Source: Cytobacillus praedii (lineage in GTDB: Bacteria > Bacillota > Bacilli > Bacillales > Cytobacillaceae). From it: a DNA stretch of 64,000 nt. The position numbers and the translations under genes were made by a program. How positions within the stretch are numbered: the stretch's first letter is position 1; each line of letters opens with the position of its first letter. Positions 17,117-26,165 of the stretch are shown here, piece by piece. Below the pieces are notes generated by a model, which saw only the letters and a program-made list of their open reading frames with translations, was not told the origin of the DNA and ran no database searches. The stretch covers positions 186,001 to 250,000 of the forward strand of contig NZ_LMBX01000005.1 in assembly GCF_001439605.1 (NCBI RefSeq), given 5' to 3'.

Positions 17117-18253
17117 TTGAAAGACCATGTAGAACAGTTAAAGCCGATAATCAATGATATATTTTCTCACTTACATAAGAATCCTGAACTTAGTTGGAAT
17201 GAATATAAAACAACGGAGTACTTAAAAGGTCTTTTAGAAAATAAAGGCTTTCAAGTACAGACATTCGCAGATTGTCCAGGACTAGTGGTTGAAGTTGGAG
17301 AAGGCAGTCCTTGTGTGGGATTAAGGGCAGATATGGATGCCCTTTGGCAGGAGGTGGATGGACAATTTCAGGCGATTCATTCATGTGGACATGATGCACA
17401 TATGACTATGGGCGTGGGAGCTTTGCTTCTTCTTCAAAAAATGGGCTTTCCTTCTAATGGGAAACTGAAATTTATCTTTCAGCCAGCTGAAGAAAAAGGC
17501 ACTGGAGCCTTAAAGATGATCGACTTAGGTCTAATAGATGACGTGGATTATTTATATAGTGTCCATCTTAGACCGATTCAAGAGATTCAAAATGGGTATG
17601 CGTCTGCTGCTATATATCATGGAGCTGCAAGATTTTTGACAGGAGAAATTATTGGAGAAGATGCACATGGGGCACGTCCTCATCTTGGGCAGAATGCGAT
17701 AGAAATAGGGGCTTCACTCATTCACGAAATAAAAAATATTCATTTAGATCCAATGATTCCTCACTCAGCAAAAATGACGAAGTTTCATGCTGGAGGTGAC
17801 TCAGGGAACATTATCCCTGGTAAAGCAGTATTCAGCTTAGATTTACGTGCGCAAACGAATGAAGTAATCAATCAATTGGCTGAAAAAATTTCAACTATAA
17901 CAGAATCCTTATCTAAATTATATGGTGTGAAAATTACATTAAAAACAGGAGCAAACGTTGCTGCAGCTATCGTTAATCAAGAAGCAGCTGGTTTTATGGA
18001 AAAAGCCATCATTGAGGTACTAGGGAAAGAGCATTTGACGCCCCCGATCATTTCAAGTGGTGGTGAGGACTTCCATTTTTACACCTTAAAGAAGCCGTAT
18101 ATAAAAGCAACCATGCTCGGATTGGGCTGTGATTTACAACCCGGCCTCCACCATCCCAAAATGACATTTAATAAAAATGCCATATGCGATGGAATAGAAA
18201 TACTGGCAAAAACGCTGGTATACACGTTAGAAGAAAGTCGAAAGGAGGAGTAA
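17117..18253 (+). CDS. M20-family amidohydrolase, probable N-acyl-L-amino acid hydrolase
   Basis: A 378-residue M20 metallopeptidase with the metal-site motifs CGHDAHM (C90, H92, H95), PAEEKGTG (E125-E126) and a late GGEDFHFY/LHHPKM pair, plus the HGARPHLGQNAIE dimerisation lid. It resembles amhX/carboxypeptidase-like amidohydrolases. Next to a GNAT acyltransferase and an N-acylamino acid racemase it is best read as the L-specific N-succinylamino acid desuccinylase that releases the free L-amino acid. TTG 17117 has AGGAGG 8 nt upstream. The stop overlaps the next gene's RBS region. Substrate is inferred from context. Confidence 0.87.
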   Translation: MKDHVEQLKPIINDIFSHLHKNPELSWNEYKTTEYLKGLLENKGFQVQTFADCPGLVVEVGEGSPCVGLRADMDALWQEVDGQFQAIHSCGHDAHMTMGVGALLLLQKMGFPSNGKLKFIFQPAEEKGTGALKMIDLGLIDDVDYLYSVHLRPIQEIQNGYASAAIYHGAARFLTGEIIGEDAHGARPHLGQNAIEIGASLIHEIKNIHLDPMIPHSAKMTKFHAGGDSGNIIPGKAVFSLDLRAQTNEVINQLAEKISTITESLSKLYGVKITLKTGANVAAAIVNQEAAGFMEKAIIEVLGKEHLTPPIISSGGEDFHFYTLKKPYIKATMLGLGCDLQPGLHHPKMTFNKNAICDGIEILAKTLVYTLEESRKEE

Positions 18254-18255
18254 TG

Positions 18256-19086
18256 ATGAATTCAGAAATTGAGATTAGAATTTTAAAAACATCAGCTGAC
18301 ATGTATCTTATACAAAAATTGGAGCGCGAGATTTGGAATATGGATCCACTTCCCGTTCATCAAACGATTACAGCCTCCCAAAATGGCGGTTTGTTACTTG
18401 GTGCCTTTCTACATCAAGAGCTGATCGGTTTCAATTACGGTTTTGCGGGTTTTCAAAGTGGTAAAGGATATTTATGTTCGCACATGCTTGGCATTGATCC
18501 AAAGCATCGAGATAAAGGGATTGGTGCACTCTTAAAAGCGAAACAAAAACAATTTGCAGCCGAACTTGGATATGACTTAATTACTTGGACCTTTGATCCG
18601 CTTGAAAGCAGAAATGCTTATTTAAATCTTGCTAAATTACGTGCGATCTGTTCCACATATGTTGAAAATTGTTACGGAGAAATGGAGGATAGCTTGAACA
18701 ACGGGCTTCCATCAGATCGTTTAAAAGTAGAATGGTGGATTTCTAGTTCACATGTCAAAGAACCGTACGTGATTAATTTTGAAAAGATGCACTGTCCATT
18801 TCAATGGCGAATGACAGAAGAAAGTTTACCAGAATTCTTGCCATATGAAGATCTTGATTTAATTCCTGAAAATAATGACGAACCAATCCTCGTCCCTATT
18901 CCAGCAAACTTTCAAATAATAAAAAAGAAGAATTATCAGCTCGCTTTGAACTGGCGCCTATCGATAAGAAAAGTGCTGCAATCATTATTTGCTAAAGATT
19001 ATGCGTTGGTTAGCTTTTTGAAAGAGAAAGAGAAACCTGTACATCATTATGTAATGGTTCCAAAAAACAGACTGGATATTAAATAA
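18256..19086 (+). CDS. GNAT acyltransferase of the D-amino acid pathway
   Basis: A 276-residue COG3375-like GNAT protein. The acyl-CoA loop is seen in SHMLGIDPKHRDKGIGALLK (R-x-x-G-I-G-x-L) followed by TWTFDPLESRNAYLNLAKL. In Geobacillus and relatives this family is the succinyl-CoA:D-amino acid N-succinyltransferase coded next to N-succinylamino acid racemase. AAAGGAGG (18241-18248) gives 7-nt spacing to ATG 18256; ATG 18253, overlapping the previous stop, is the alternative. It lies in the middle of a tight four-gene operon. The acyl donor and D-specificity are inferred. Confidence 0.85.
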   Translation: MNSEIEIRILKTSADMYLIQKLEREIWNMDPLPVHQTITASQNGGLLLGAFLHQELIGFNYGFAGFQSGKGYLCSHMLGIDPKHRDKGIGALLKAKQKQFAAELGYDLITWTFDPLESRNAYLNLAKLRAICSTYVENCYGEMEDSLNNGLPSDRLKVEWWISSSHVKEPYVINFEKMHCPFQWRMTEESLPEFLPYEDLDLIPENNDEPILVPIPANFQIIKKKNYQLALNWRLSIRKVLQSLFAKDYALVSFLKEKEKPVHHYVMVPKNRLDIK

Positions 19087-19104
19087 TAGATAAAGGTGGA
19101 TATG

Positions 19105-20214
19105 ATGATGAAAGTGACAGAAGTTGTTTTACGTCAGATGAAAATGAAAATGAAATCCCCGTTTACTACAAGCTTTGGAACATTCCAGGATAAAGAATTT
19201 CTTTTACTGGAAGCGAGGGATGAAACGGGACTGAGTGGATGGGGTGAATCTGTAGCCTTTCATTCCCCTTGGTATAATGAAGAAACGTTAAAAACAAATT
19301 GGCATATGTTAGAAGACTTTATTATTCCCAATCTATTAAAGAAAGAAATCGAACACCCTGACGATGTTTCAGAAGTACTATCTTACATCAGGAAAAATAA
19401 TATGGCTAAGTCCACAATTGAAGGAGCTATCTGGGATTTATATGCAAAACAAAAGGGAATTCCACTTGCTAAAGCACTCGGTGGATCGGCAAACCAAATC
19501 GAGGTTGGAATTAGCATCGGCATTCAAAATACAATCGAAGACCTGCTTCGTCTCATTGAAGAATATGTAAATGAAGGGTATAAGCGAATGAAAGTAAAGA
19601 TTAAGCCAGGATGGGATGTGGAGGTGATGAGAGAGGTCAGAAAGCACTTTCCAAATATTCCACTGATGGCAGACGCCAACTCAGCATACCGTCTAAAGGA
19701 CATCTCTTTACTCAAACAGCTGGATGAATTTAATCTCATGATGATCGAGCAGCCGTTAGCATCAGATGATATTATTGATCATGCTATCTTACAAAAAGAA
19801 ATCAATACACCGATATGTTTAGATGAAAGTATTCATTCGTATGAAGATGCCAGAAAAGCGATAGAATTAGGAAGCTGCAAAATTATCAACATAAAAATTG
19901 GCAGAGTTGGCGGGTTAACAGAGGCGAAGAGAATTCATGATCTTTGTCTAGAACATCATATACCAGTATGGTGTGGAGGCATGCTCGAAGCGGGGATTGG
20001 ACGTGCTCATAATATTGCTCTAACAACTCTTTCAAACTTTGTTATGCCAGGAGATACAGCAGCTTCCTCAAGATATTGGGAAGAAGATTTGATTGATCCA
20101 GCAGTTGAAGTTGAAAACGGAATGATTACAGTCCCAGAGAAGCCCGGAATCGGTTATGCACCCAATTTGGAAACGATCAAGAAATTTACAGTTTATGAAA
20201 AGACATATTCTTAA
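19105..20214 (+). CDS. N-acyl (N-succinyl) amino acid racemase, enolase superfamily
   Basis: A 369-residue muconate-lactonising-type enolase superfamily member. The catalytic and metal residues are all visible: K163-x-K165 in RMKVKIK, D190 in MADANSAY, E215 in MIEQPL, D240 in CLDES and K264 in [10 protein letters not shown]. This set and spacing match Amycolatopsis/Geobacillus NSAR/OSBS proteins, which racemise N-succinylamino acids and may also make o-succinylbenzoate. With no other menaquinone gene nearby and GNAT and M20 partners beside it, racemase is the better role. Three ATGs (19102, 19105, 19108) are possible starts; 19105 has the best spacing to AAAGGTGG. Confidence 0.9.
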   Translation: MMKVTEVVLRQMKMKMKSPFTTSFGTFQDKEFLLLEARDETGLSGWGESVAFHSPWYNEETLKTNWHMLEDFIIPNLLKKEIEHPDDVSEVLSYIRKNNMAKSTIEGAIWDLYAKQKGIPLAKALGGSANQIEVGISIGIQNTIEDLLRLIEEYVNEGYKRMKVKIKPGWDVEVMREVRKHFPNIPLMADANSAYRLKDISLLKQLDEFNLMMIEQPLASDDIIDHAILQKEINTPICLDESIHSYEDARKAIELGSCKIINIKIGRVGGLTEAKRIHDLCLEHHIPVWCGGMLEAGIGRAHNIALTTLSNFVMPGDTAASSRYWEEDLIDPAVEVENGMITVPEKPGIGYAPNLETIKKFTVYEKTYS

Positions 20215-20226
20215 TATAGAAATGGA

Positions 20227-20255
20227 GGATAGAGAAGCATACTCTCTATCCTTTT
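20227..20255 (+). terminator. intra-operon hairpin
   Basis: GGATAGAGA and TCTCTATCC form a perfect 9-bp stem followed by only four Ts, between the racemase and transporter genes. It probably reduces read-through to the transporter or protects the upstream mRNA. Confidence 0.55.
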
Positions 20256-20296
20256 ACCATAAATTATCTTAATATTCAAACAAAAGGAGGGTGTGC

Positions 20297-21379
20297 ATGA
20301 AAAAGAGTATCCAGATTGCAGGTGCATTTATAGGAGTTATCGTTGGTGCAGGCTTTGCGTCCGGTCAGGAAATTCTACAGTTTTTTACGAGCTTTGGGTG
20401 GATGGGAGTTTTTGGTGCTGTCATTGCTACTGTATTATTTGCTTTTCTGGGCATGAGTTTAACACAGCTTGGGAGCCGTTTACAAACTAATTCCCATAAA
20501 GAGGTTATTTACTTTATTTGTGGACGATATTTAGGACTGGCAGTCGATTTCATTATTTCGTTTTTCCTTTTTGGTGTAGCGGTGGTTATGCTCGCAGGCT
20601 CAGGTTCCATTTTTGAAGAACAGTTTGGCATTCCACATATTGTTGGCAGTTTTATTATGACTATTTTAACTATTGCTACGGTCTGTCTGAATATCCAAAA
20701 AGTCATCTCCATTATCGGTATCGTGACACCATTTTTACTTTTGATGGTCATCATTTTAGGAGGGTATTCATTCGCAACAATGGATATTGAGTTTAGTCAA
20801 GTACAGCAATTGGCAAAAGCACAAACTCCTGCTGTATCCAATTGGTTTATGGGGGCACTTCTCTATGTTTCCTATAATATTGCTGCGGGCGCTGCGATGC
20901 TGACAGTCATGGGAGGAACAACAAAAAATGAAAAGCAGGCAGGTTTAGGTGGAATCTTAGGCGGACTTGGACTAGGTCTTCTTATTATACTTATGAATCT
21001 ATCTATGCTCGTAAAAATTGATGTGATTGAAGGATCAGAAATGCCGATTCTGGCTCTAGCCAATGAAATTTCACCAGTCTTTGGTATAGTAATGTTTATC
21101 GTATTGTTGGGGATGATTTATAATACGGCGGTTGGTATGCTGTATGCATTTACAGCTAGATTTGTAAAAAGAGAAAGTAATCAGTTCAATTTGTATGTAA
21201 GTATATTTGGGATTGCTGCTTTCGGTGCCAGCTTTATCGGTTTTATTACGCTAGTCAGTACAGTGTATCCGTTAACAGGATATCTAGGCTTTGTCCTTAT
21301 TGCAGCTATTCTTTATTCTTGGATAATAAAGAAAAGAAAAGCAACTCATAATGATTCTGAGATAAATATGACACAATAG
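20297..21379 (+). CDS. YkvI-family membrane transporter
   Basis: A 360-residue integral membrane protein with about ten hydrophobic helices and the N-terminal GVIVGAGFASGQEILQFF signature of the YkvI group, distant relatives of LeuT-fold amino acid transporters. It starts at ATG 20297, 6 nt after AAAGGAGG; an upstream GTG at 20291 abuts the site. Its place after the M20/GNAT/racemase genes suggests it imports the D-amino acid substrate or exports the L-product. The N-terminal GAGFASGQE break is typical of a substrate-site helix. Substrate is not shown by sequence. Confidence 0.85.
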   Translation: MKKSIQIAGAFIGVIVGAGFASGQEILQFFTSFGWMGVFGAVIATVLFAFLGMSLTQLGSRLQTNSHKEVIYFICGRYLGLAVDFIISFFLFGVAVVMLAGSGSIFEEQFGIPHIVGSFIMTILTIATVCLNIQKVISIIGIVTPFLLLMVIILGGYSFATMDIEFSQVQQLAKAQTPAVSNWFMGALLYVSYNIAAGAAMLTVMGGTTKNEKQAGLGGILGGLGLGLLIILMNLSMLVKIDVIEGSEMPILALANEISPVFGIVMFIVLLGMIYNTAVGMLYAFTARFVKRESNQFNLYVSIFGIAAFGASFIGFITLVSTVYPLTGYLGFVLIAAILYSWIIKKRKATHNDSEINMTQ

Positions 21380-21403
21380 TTTGAATTTAGATTAAATGTA
21401 AGA

Positions 21404-21434
21404 GGCTGTCCATGCATCATTGGACAGCCTTATT
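21404..21434 (+). terminator. terminator of the D-amino acid operon
   Basis: GGCTGTCCA (21404-21412) pairs perfectly with TGGACAGCC (21421-21429) and is followed by a short T-rich tail. Confidence 0.75.
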
Positions 21435-21439
21435 GCAAT

Positions 21440-21524
21440 AATTTTCTTTTTACGGTCGACTTTTAGACCAAGACTGATATAGATGACTCCTGCAATTTTT
21501 TTGCTCCAACGGCTAAAAAGGCTA
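21440..21524 (-). pseudogene. possible remnant of a LysE-family exporter C-terminus
   Basis: On the minus strand a short open stretch reads SLFSRWSKKIAGVIYISLGL and continues with KV. This resembles the last helix of LysE/RhtB amino acid exporters (x-I-x-x-x-x-G-x-x-L-I-x-L-G-x-K/R-x). No start or remainder of the gene is present. The rest of the interval to the riboswitch shows nothing I can name. Confidence 0.35.
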
Positions 21525-21780
21525 ACCACTTAACTAGGTGACTTAGAAATTGTACACATAACGCGACAAAGGATGTTTAGATTGATCTTAAAAACGCAAA
21601 GATGAATCCGAGGATCAAAAAATTGAATAAAAGATGATCCTTGCTTTGGAAGAATCTATCCGTGCTTAATTTTGAATAATGAAAGCAGTGTTTGTCCTAA
21701 AATTTGTGTTAAAAAAGTTTTTTGCTTGAAAAATAAATTAATGCGTAGTAACATGTAAAAAGTGATCAAAAATAAATTAA

Positions 21781-21889
21781 TATTACCTGTATAACCTCAA
21801 GAATATGGCTTGGGGGTCTCTACCAGGAACCTTAAAAATCCTGATTACAGAAAATGAATGAATCATTTTTTGTAATCAGGATTTTTTAT
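21781..21889 (+). promoter_or_regulatory. adenine-type purine riboswitch with terminator
   Basis: The aptamer spans 21787-21850: P1 CTGTA/TACAG, the TATAACCTCAAGAATATGG segment and the GTCTCTACCAGG core of purine riboswitches. The specificity nucleotide just before the conserved UA is U (21845), not C, which marks adenine over guanine. The aptamer's 3' part is also the 5' arm of a 16-bp terminator (21834-21849 with 21871-21886, then Ts). Adenine binding should stabilise P1 and block the terminator, so it acts as an ON switch, as known for B. subtilis pbuE. Confidence 0.93.
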
Positions 21890-21955
21890 GTTTTCTAAAA
21901 AGGGCCCTTCAAGCCTATTTCTTTTAAAGTTTATAAGAAAGGATGAAAAAAGAAT

Positions 21956-23125
21956 ATGAATTTGAAAGTTTTTATTTTAGCCTTATCAACTGTCGCAGTG
22001 GGGTTGGTAGAATTAGTTGTAGGCGGAATTTTGCCTACAATCGCTGACGATTTCAAGATTTCATTAAGCGCTGCCGGACAGCTGATTACTGTGTTTGCAC
22101 TTATATATGCTATTGCCGGACCTGTATTACTTGTAATAACAAGCAAAATCGAACGGAAGAAACTGTACCTTTCATCTTTATTTATCTTTTTCCTTGGGAA
22201 TGTAATGACATATTTCAGTCCTAATTTTACCTTTATGATGATTGCAAGGGTATTGACTGCTACAAGTACAGCACTTATCGTCGTACTTTCTTTAACGATT
22301 GCTGCGAAAATTGTCACTCCTGCTCACCGAGCAAAGGCGCTTGGACTTATCTATATGGGGATAAGTTCATCACTTGTGCTTGGTGTTCCATTAGGTATCT
22401 TAATTTCGAATACATTCGGATGGCGTATCATTTTCCTTGGAATCGCTGTATTATCAATTGGATCAATGGTATTGATTACACTATTTTTGGAACGTATTCC
22501 CGGGGAAAAAACGATTCCGCTTTCCCAGCAGTTAAAAGCAGTTGCCAGTGCAAAACTTGGCAGTGCGCATCTAGCAACCATGTTTATGCTGGCAGGACAT
22601 TATACACTTTATGCTTACTTCACTCCGTTTTTAGAAACAAATCTTCAGTTGAATTCCAACTGGATTAGTATTTGTTATTTTATTTTTGGAATTGCCGCTG
22701 TAGCTGGCGGTGCATTTGGAGGAACACTTTCAGATTGGATTGGAGCTCCTAAAAGCATTATCATTGTCATCAGTGCGTTTGCAATTGTCTTATGTTTATT
22801 ACCATTAACGACTTTCTCACTTGTCTTATTTATTCCAGTCATGATGGTTTGGGGGGCACTAAGCTGGAGTCTTGCTCCACCGCAACAGAGTTATTTGATT
22901 CAAACGGATCCTGCAACTTCGGATATCCAGCAAAGTTTTAATAATTCAGCATTGCAAATTGGTATTTCGCTAGGATCGGCCATTGGTGGAATCGTGTTAA
23001 ACCAAACAGGCAGCGTTTCAAGTACGGCATGGTTTGGAAGTGTTATTGTTATTATCGCTTTACTATGTGCTGTCTTTTCATTAACCAGACCGGCAATGGC
23101 AAGGGAACATAGAACCGCCGCCTAG
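21956..23125 (+). CDS. pbuE: purine base/nucleoside efflux pump
   Basis: A 389-residue 12-helix major facilitator, almost the same length as B. subtilis PbuE (YdhL) and closely collinear with it from the N-terminal [20 protein letters not shown] to the C-terminal SLTRPA. PbuE exports hypoxanthine, adenine and related compounds, relieving purine excess. The adenine-type riboswitch immediately upstream supports this assignment independently of the protein sequence. Translation starts at ATG 21956 after AAGAAAGGATG. It is monocistronic. Confidence 0.95.
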   Translation: MNLKVFILALSTVAVGLVELVVGGILPTIADDFKISLSAAGQLITVFALIYAIAGPVLLVITSKIERKKLYLSSLFIFFLGNVMTYFSPNFTFMMIARVLTATSTALIVVLSLTIAAKIVTPAHRAKALGLIYMGISSSLVLGVPLGILISNTFGWRIIFLGIAVLSIGSMVLITLFLERIPGEKTIPLSQQLKAVASAKLGSAHLATMFMLAGHYTLYAYFTPFLETNLQLNSNWISICYFIFGIAAVAGGAFGGTLSDWIGAPKSIIIVISAFAIVLCLLPLTTFSLVLFIPVMMVWGALSWSLAPPQQSYLIQTDPATSDIQQSFNNSALQIGISLGSAIGGIVLNQTGSVSSTAWFGSVIVIIALLCAVFSLTRPAMAREHRTAA

Positions 23126-23232
23126 ACTTTCAAAACGTCTGATGCTAGATTAGAAGAATATGAATATTGAAACATAATGGTTTAACATCCTAGTTGAATT
23201 CATCTCATTTAGTATCAGACGGGAGAGCGGCA

Positions 23233-24072
23233 ATGGATTTTATAAAAGGGTATAAAGAAAATGCAGTACTAAGAGCTAGCTTTAATGAACTTGCTAAGAA
23301 AACCTTTGGGATCAAATTTGAGGATTGGTATCAATTGGGTTACTGGACAGATAAATATGTTCCATACTCGTTTGTTGAAAAAGGAAAAGTTATTGCCAAT
23401 GTTTCTGTTAACATCCTTCAATTGGTTATAGACGGACAAACAGTTCCAGCCATTCAACTTGGTACTGTCATGACCGACGAAAAATACAAGAGCCGTGGAC
23501 TTTCAAGACAGCTTATGGAAAAAGTGCTTAGTGATTATAAGGATATTGATTTGATGTATCTTTTTGCTAATGAGACAGTTCTTGACTTTTATCCGAAATT
23601 TGGTTTTGAGCGGATGGATGAGACACTTTATAGCATAGATGTGAAGCCTAAAGGGAACATTCCTCCTCCTAAAATACGAGATTTAGATTTTATTTACGAA
23701 TGCATGAAAAGAAGGCAACCTATATGTCATTTCGGAACAAGAGAGGCAGAAGAACTGTTTATGTTTTATGCAATAAACGTCTTCGCAGAGGATATGTATT
23801 ATCTAGAACAGGAAAGGGTTATCGTAGTTTACAAGATTGATGGCAAAATACTTCATCTTTATGATGTGATCTCTAGTGATCAAGTCAATTTGCAGGAAAT
23901 AATAAACCAATTGAGTGCGGAGACTACATCGAAAGTAGAATTCCATTTTTCCCCTGGCATTGATGGCGTTCATAAGGAAAAAACTATGGGGGAAAATGTC
24001 CTTTTTGTGAGGAATACCGGCAATATTAAATTTCCTAAGTATTTCAAACATCCCATTACCTCTCAGGCTTAA
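23233..24072 (+). CDS. GNAT acetyltransferase with C-terminal extension
   Basis: A 279-residue protein. Residues up to about 130 carry a GNAT fold (VIANVSVNILQLVIDGQ, IQLGTVMTDEKYKSRGLSRQ, LFANETVLDFYPKFGFER), where R-G-L-S-R is the acyl-CoA loop. The C-terminal half is a less conserved domain found in a Bacillus-wide family of unknown substrate. ATG 23233 follows a GGGAG motif and starts MDFIKGYKEN as in relatives; an in-frame TTG lies at 23194. It is monocistronic with a downstream terminator. Confidence 0.85.
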   Translation: MDFIKGYKENAVLRASFNELAKKTFGIKFEDWYQLGYWTDKYVPYSFVEKGKVIANVSVNILQLVIDGQTVPAIQLGTVMTDEKYKSRGLSRQLMEKVLSDYKDIDLMYLFANETVLDFYPKFGFERMDETLYSIDVKPKGNIPPPKIRDLDFIYECMKRRQPICHFGTREAEELFMFYAINVFAEDMYYLEQERVIVVYKIDGKILHLYDVISSDQVNLQEIINQLSAETTSKVEFHFSPGIDGVHKEKTMGENVLFVRNTGNIKFPKYFKHPITSQA

Positions 24073-24140
24073 CTTAGAAACGTAATTCAAGAATTTGTTT
24101 GTCCTTGATTATTGTTATATCTCTGTTTATACAAATAAAG

Positions 24141-24183
24141 AAAACCGCCGCCATTGAAACTGGATACAATTGGCGGTTTTCTA
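24141..24183 (+). terminator. terminator
   Basis: AAAACCGCC (24141-24149) and GGCGGTTTT (24172-24180) pair, extended inside by an ATTG/CAAT pairing, and a T-rich tail follows. Confidence 0.8.
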
Positions 24184-24426
24184 ATTTAAACATTTAAAGG
24201 ATCACAAAGTGTTTTACAATTCATTGAATTATATCGAGCAACTCAGTCTGCCTAAAGTGAAGGTTCATTTAATTTTTATAAGGGAAAGGGTTCAATAGTA
24301 AAGAGGACGTAGTCCAACAACTGTAATTTTCGTAAAACTAAGAGATCATTAAGTTGTACCAAAATTTTCAAATTATTTTGTTCATGGATAGTAAATATAG
24401 GCTAACATGGAGGTGGAGGGGAGAAT

Positions 24427-24636
24427 ATGTTAGCAAATATAGGAGCTTCTAGTATCGTTCTAGTGTTTAATATTATTTTCTTGATTGTTGGTCTATTTCT
24501 ACTGTACATTGTCATTTCAGCTGGAGTCAAAGCTGGTATAAACAAGTCAGTGGTTGGTCAGCTGATCGAAAAAAAGTATGGTGTCAATGAGAATAAACAA
24601 TCAATTCTTCATAAAGAATTAGATAATGACAAATAA
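24427..24636 (+). CDS. small single-span membrane protein
   Basis: A 69-residue protein with one hydrophobic helix (about residues 8-32, SIVLVFNIIFLIVGLFLLYI) and a charged cytoplasmic tail ending in KQSILHKELDNDK. A strong GGAGGTGGAGGGGAG precedes ATG 24427. The composition and size resemble many Bacillaceae small membrane proteins; I recognise no specific family. It stands alone with its own hairpin terminator, so it is probably expressed on its own. Confidence 0.65.
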   Translation: MLANIGASSIVLVFNIIFLIVGLFLLYIVISAGVKAGINKSVVGQLIEKKYGVNENKQSILHKELDNDK

Positions 24637-24660
24637 ACACTGAGTTATATTTAAACAAAG

Positions 24661-24687
24661 GCTTCCATTTTTGGCAGCTTTTTTTTT
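24661..24687 (+). terminator. terminator of the small membrane protein gene
   Basis: GCTTCCA and TGGCAGC pair with one internal mismatch around four Ts, followed by a long T run. From here to 24939 nothing else is visible. Confidence 0.6.
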
Positions 24688-24939
24688 GGCAACAATTAAG
24701 GATTATTAAAAAAGCAGAATCCATTTTCTTAAATAATTAATTAAGGGAACCAAATAGTCTAATCTATTTTTATGATAGTCTCCATCTTATAAGAGACATA
24801 GGTTAAAATATTCAGGTCGTTTTATTTCAAAAGGTTTTACTGACCCAATATCAATTGCCAAAAATATGGAGGAAAAGAAAATCCGTTTATTGAAGTTATG
24901 TAATAATTGGGAAGGATTGATAGGTAGGAGGGTAACATT

Positions 24940-25464
24940 TTGAGAAAGGTTGAAGTGTGTTCGTATAATGAAAAATGGGTTCTAATGTTTGCGGAAGAAG
25001 CAGAAAAACTTAAACAAATTTTTGGGGAAGAAATTGTAGACATATATCACATTGGCAGTACATCTGTTCAATGGTTAAAGGCTAAACCAATAATAGACAT
25101 TATGCCAGTTGTTTATGATATATATATTGTTGATTCATACAATGATGAGATGGAGAAGATTGGATACAAATGCAAAGGGGAAAATGGAATACCTGGTCGA
25201 AGATACTTTCAAAAAGGTGAAGACAATCGTAGCCATCATGTACACATATATCAGGTTGGAAGTCCTGAAATAAATCGCCATTTAGCTTTTCGGGATTATC
25301 TGCGAAATCATCCAGACATAAAAAAGAATTATGGGGAACTAAAAGAGAAGCTGGCACAACAATTTCCGTATGATGTGGAATCTTATATTAATGGTAAGGA
25401 CCATTTCGTTAAAGAAATAGAAGCAAAAGCAATGAACTGGTATCAAACAACAAAACACAATTAA
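24940..25464 (+). CDS. GrpB-family (UPF0157) nucleotidyltransferase-like protein
   Basis: A 174-residue protein of the GrpB/UPF0157 family, a nucleotidyltransferase-fold group. The family blocks are EICSYN-like opening (VEVCSYNEKWVLMF), HIGSTSVQWLKAKPIIDIMP with the G-S and D-x-D/M positions, and HHVHIYQVGSPE ... HLAFRDYLRNHP. TTG 24940 is the start, with TAGGAGG 8 nt upstream. Biochemical role is unknown for the family. The gene's 3' side runs directly into the 52-bp repeat array. Confidence 0.88.
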   Translation: MRKVEVCSYNEKWVLMFAEEAEKLKQIFGEEIVDIYHIGSTSVQWLKAKPIIDIMPVVYDIYIVDSYNDEMEKIGYKCKGENGIPGRRYFQKGEDNRSHHVHIYQVGSPEINRHLAFRDYLRNHPDIKKNYGELKEKLAQQFPYDVESYINGKDHFVKEIEAKAMNWYQTTKHN

Positions 25465-25494
25465 TGTTTCCTTGGAATGGGATTTGTGAATGGG

Positions 25495-26150
25495 ATGGTG
25501 GTTCATAATGCGGATGAAGGACGAAAACGAGAGAAAAGCCCGAGGAAAGGTGTTCATAAAGTGGATGAAGGAAGAAAAATGAGTGAAAAAAGCGTAGGAA
25601 GGTCGTTTATAAAGCGGATGAGGGACAGAAACGAGTGAAAAGCACTGATAAAGGTCGTTCATAAAGTGGATGAAGGACGTAAACGAGTGAAAAAGCGTAG
25701 GAAGGTCGTTCATAAAGAGAATGAAGGACAAAAACAAGTGAAAAGAGCGAGATAATGTTGTTCATAAAGTAGATGAAACACGGAAACGAGTGAAAAAAGC
25801 GACGGAATGTCGTTCATAAAGCGTATGTAGGACGAAATTGAGAGAAAGCTCGAGGAAAGGTCGTTCATAAAGCGTATGTAGGACGAAATTGAGAGAAAAG
25901 CCCGAGGCAAGGTCGTTCATAAAGCGTATGAAGGACGAAAACTAGAGAAAAGCCTGAAGAAAGGTCATTCATAAAGCGGATGAGGGACAGAAACGAGTGA
26001 AAAGCACTGAAAAAGGTCATTCATAAAGCTGTTGAAGGACGAAAACGAAAGAAAAGCCCAAGGAAAGGTCGTTCATAAAGCGTATGAAGGACGAAAACGA
26101 GAGAAAGGCCCGAGGAAAGGTCGTTCAATAAGTGGATGAAGGATAAAAAT
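25495..26150. repeat. 13 tandem copies of a ~52-bp repeat
   Basis: A unit with the core GTTCATAAAGCGTATGAAGG then ACGAAAACGAGAGAAAAGCC and a CGAGGAAAGGTC end recurs with starts at 25501, 25552, 25605, 25657, 25708, 25760, 25812, 25863, 25915, 25967, 26019, 26071 and 26123. Spacing is 51-53 bp, close to five DNA turns. Copies differ by scattered substitutions, so the array is old. Each holds a TTCAT/ATGAA dyad. The minus strand is open for stretches only because the unit lacks stops; I do not consider it coding. Confidence 0.9.
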
Positions 26151-26165
26151 AAGGAAGACAAGATC

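Noticed and set aside
25339-25910. Minus-strand frames of 132 and 66 codons through the repeat array
   Set aside because: Repetitive translation with F-I-x-F-M-N-D periods follows from the 52-bp DNA repeat, and the frame changes at each unit of 52 bp; no ribosome binding site.
25495-26150. CRISPR array
   Set aside because: Repeats are contiguous ~52-bp units that diverge throughout, with no unique spacers between identical repeats and no cas genes.
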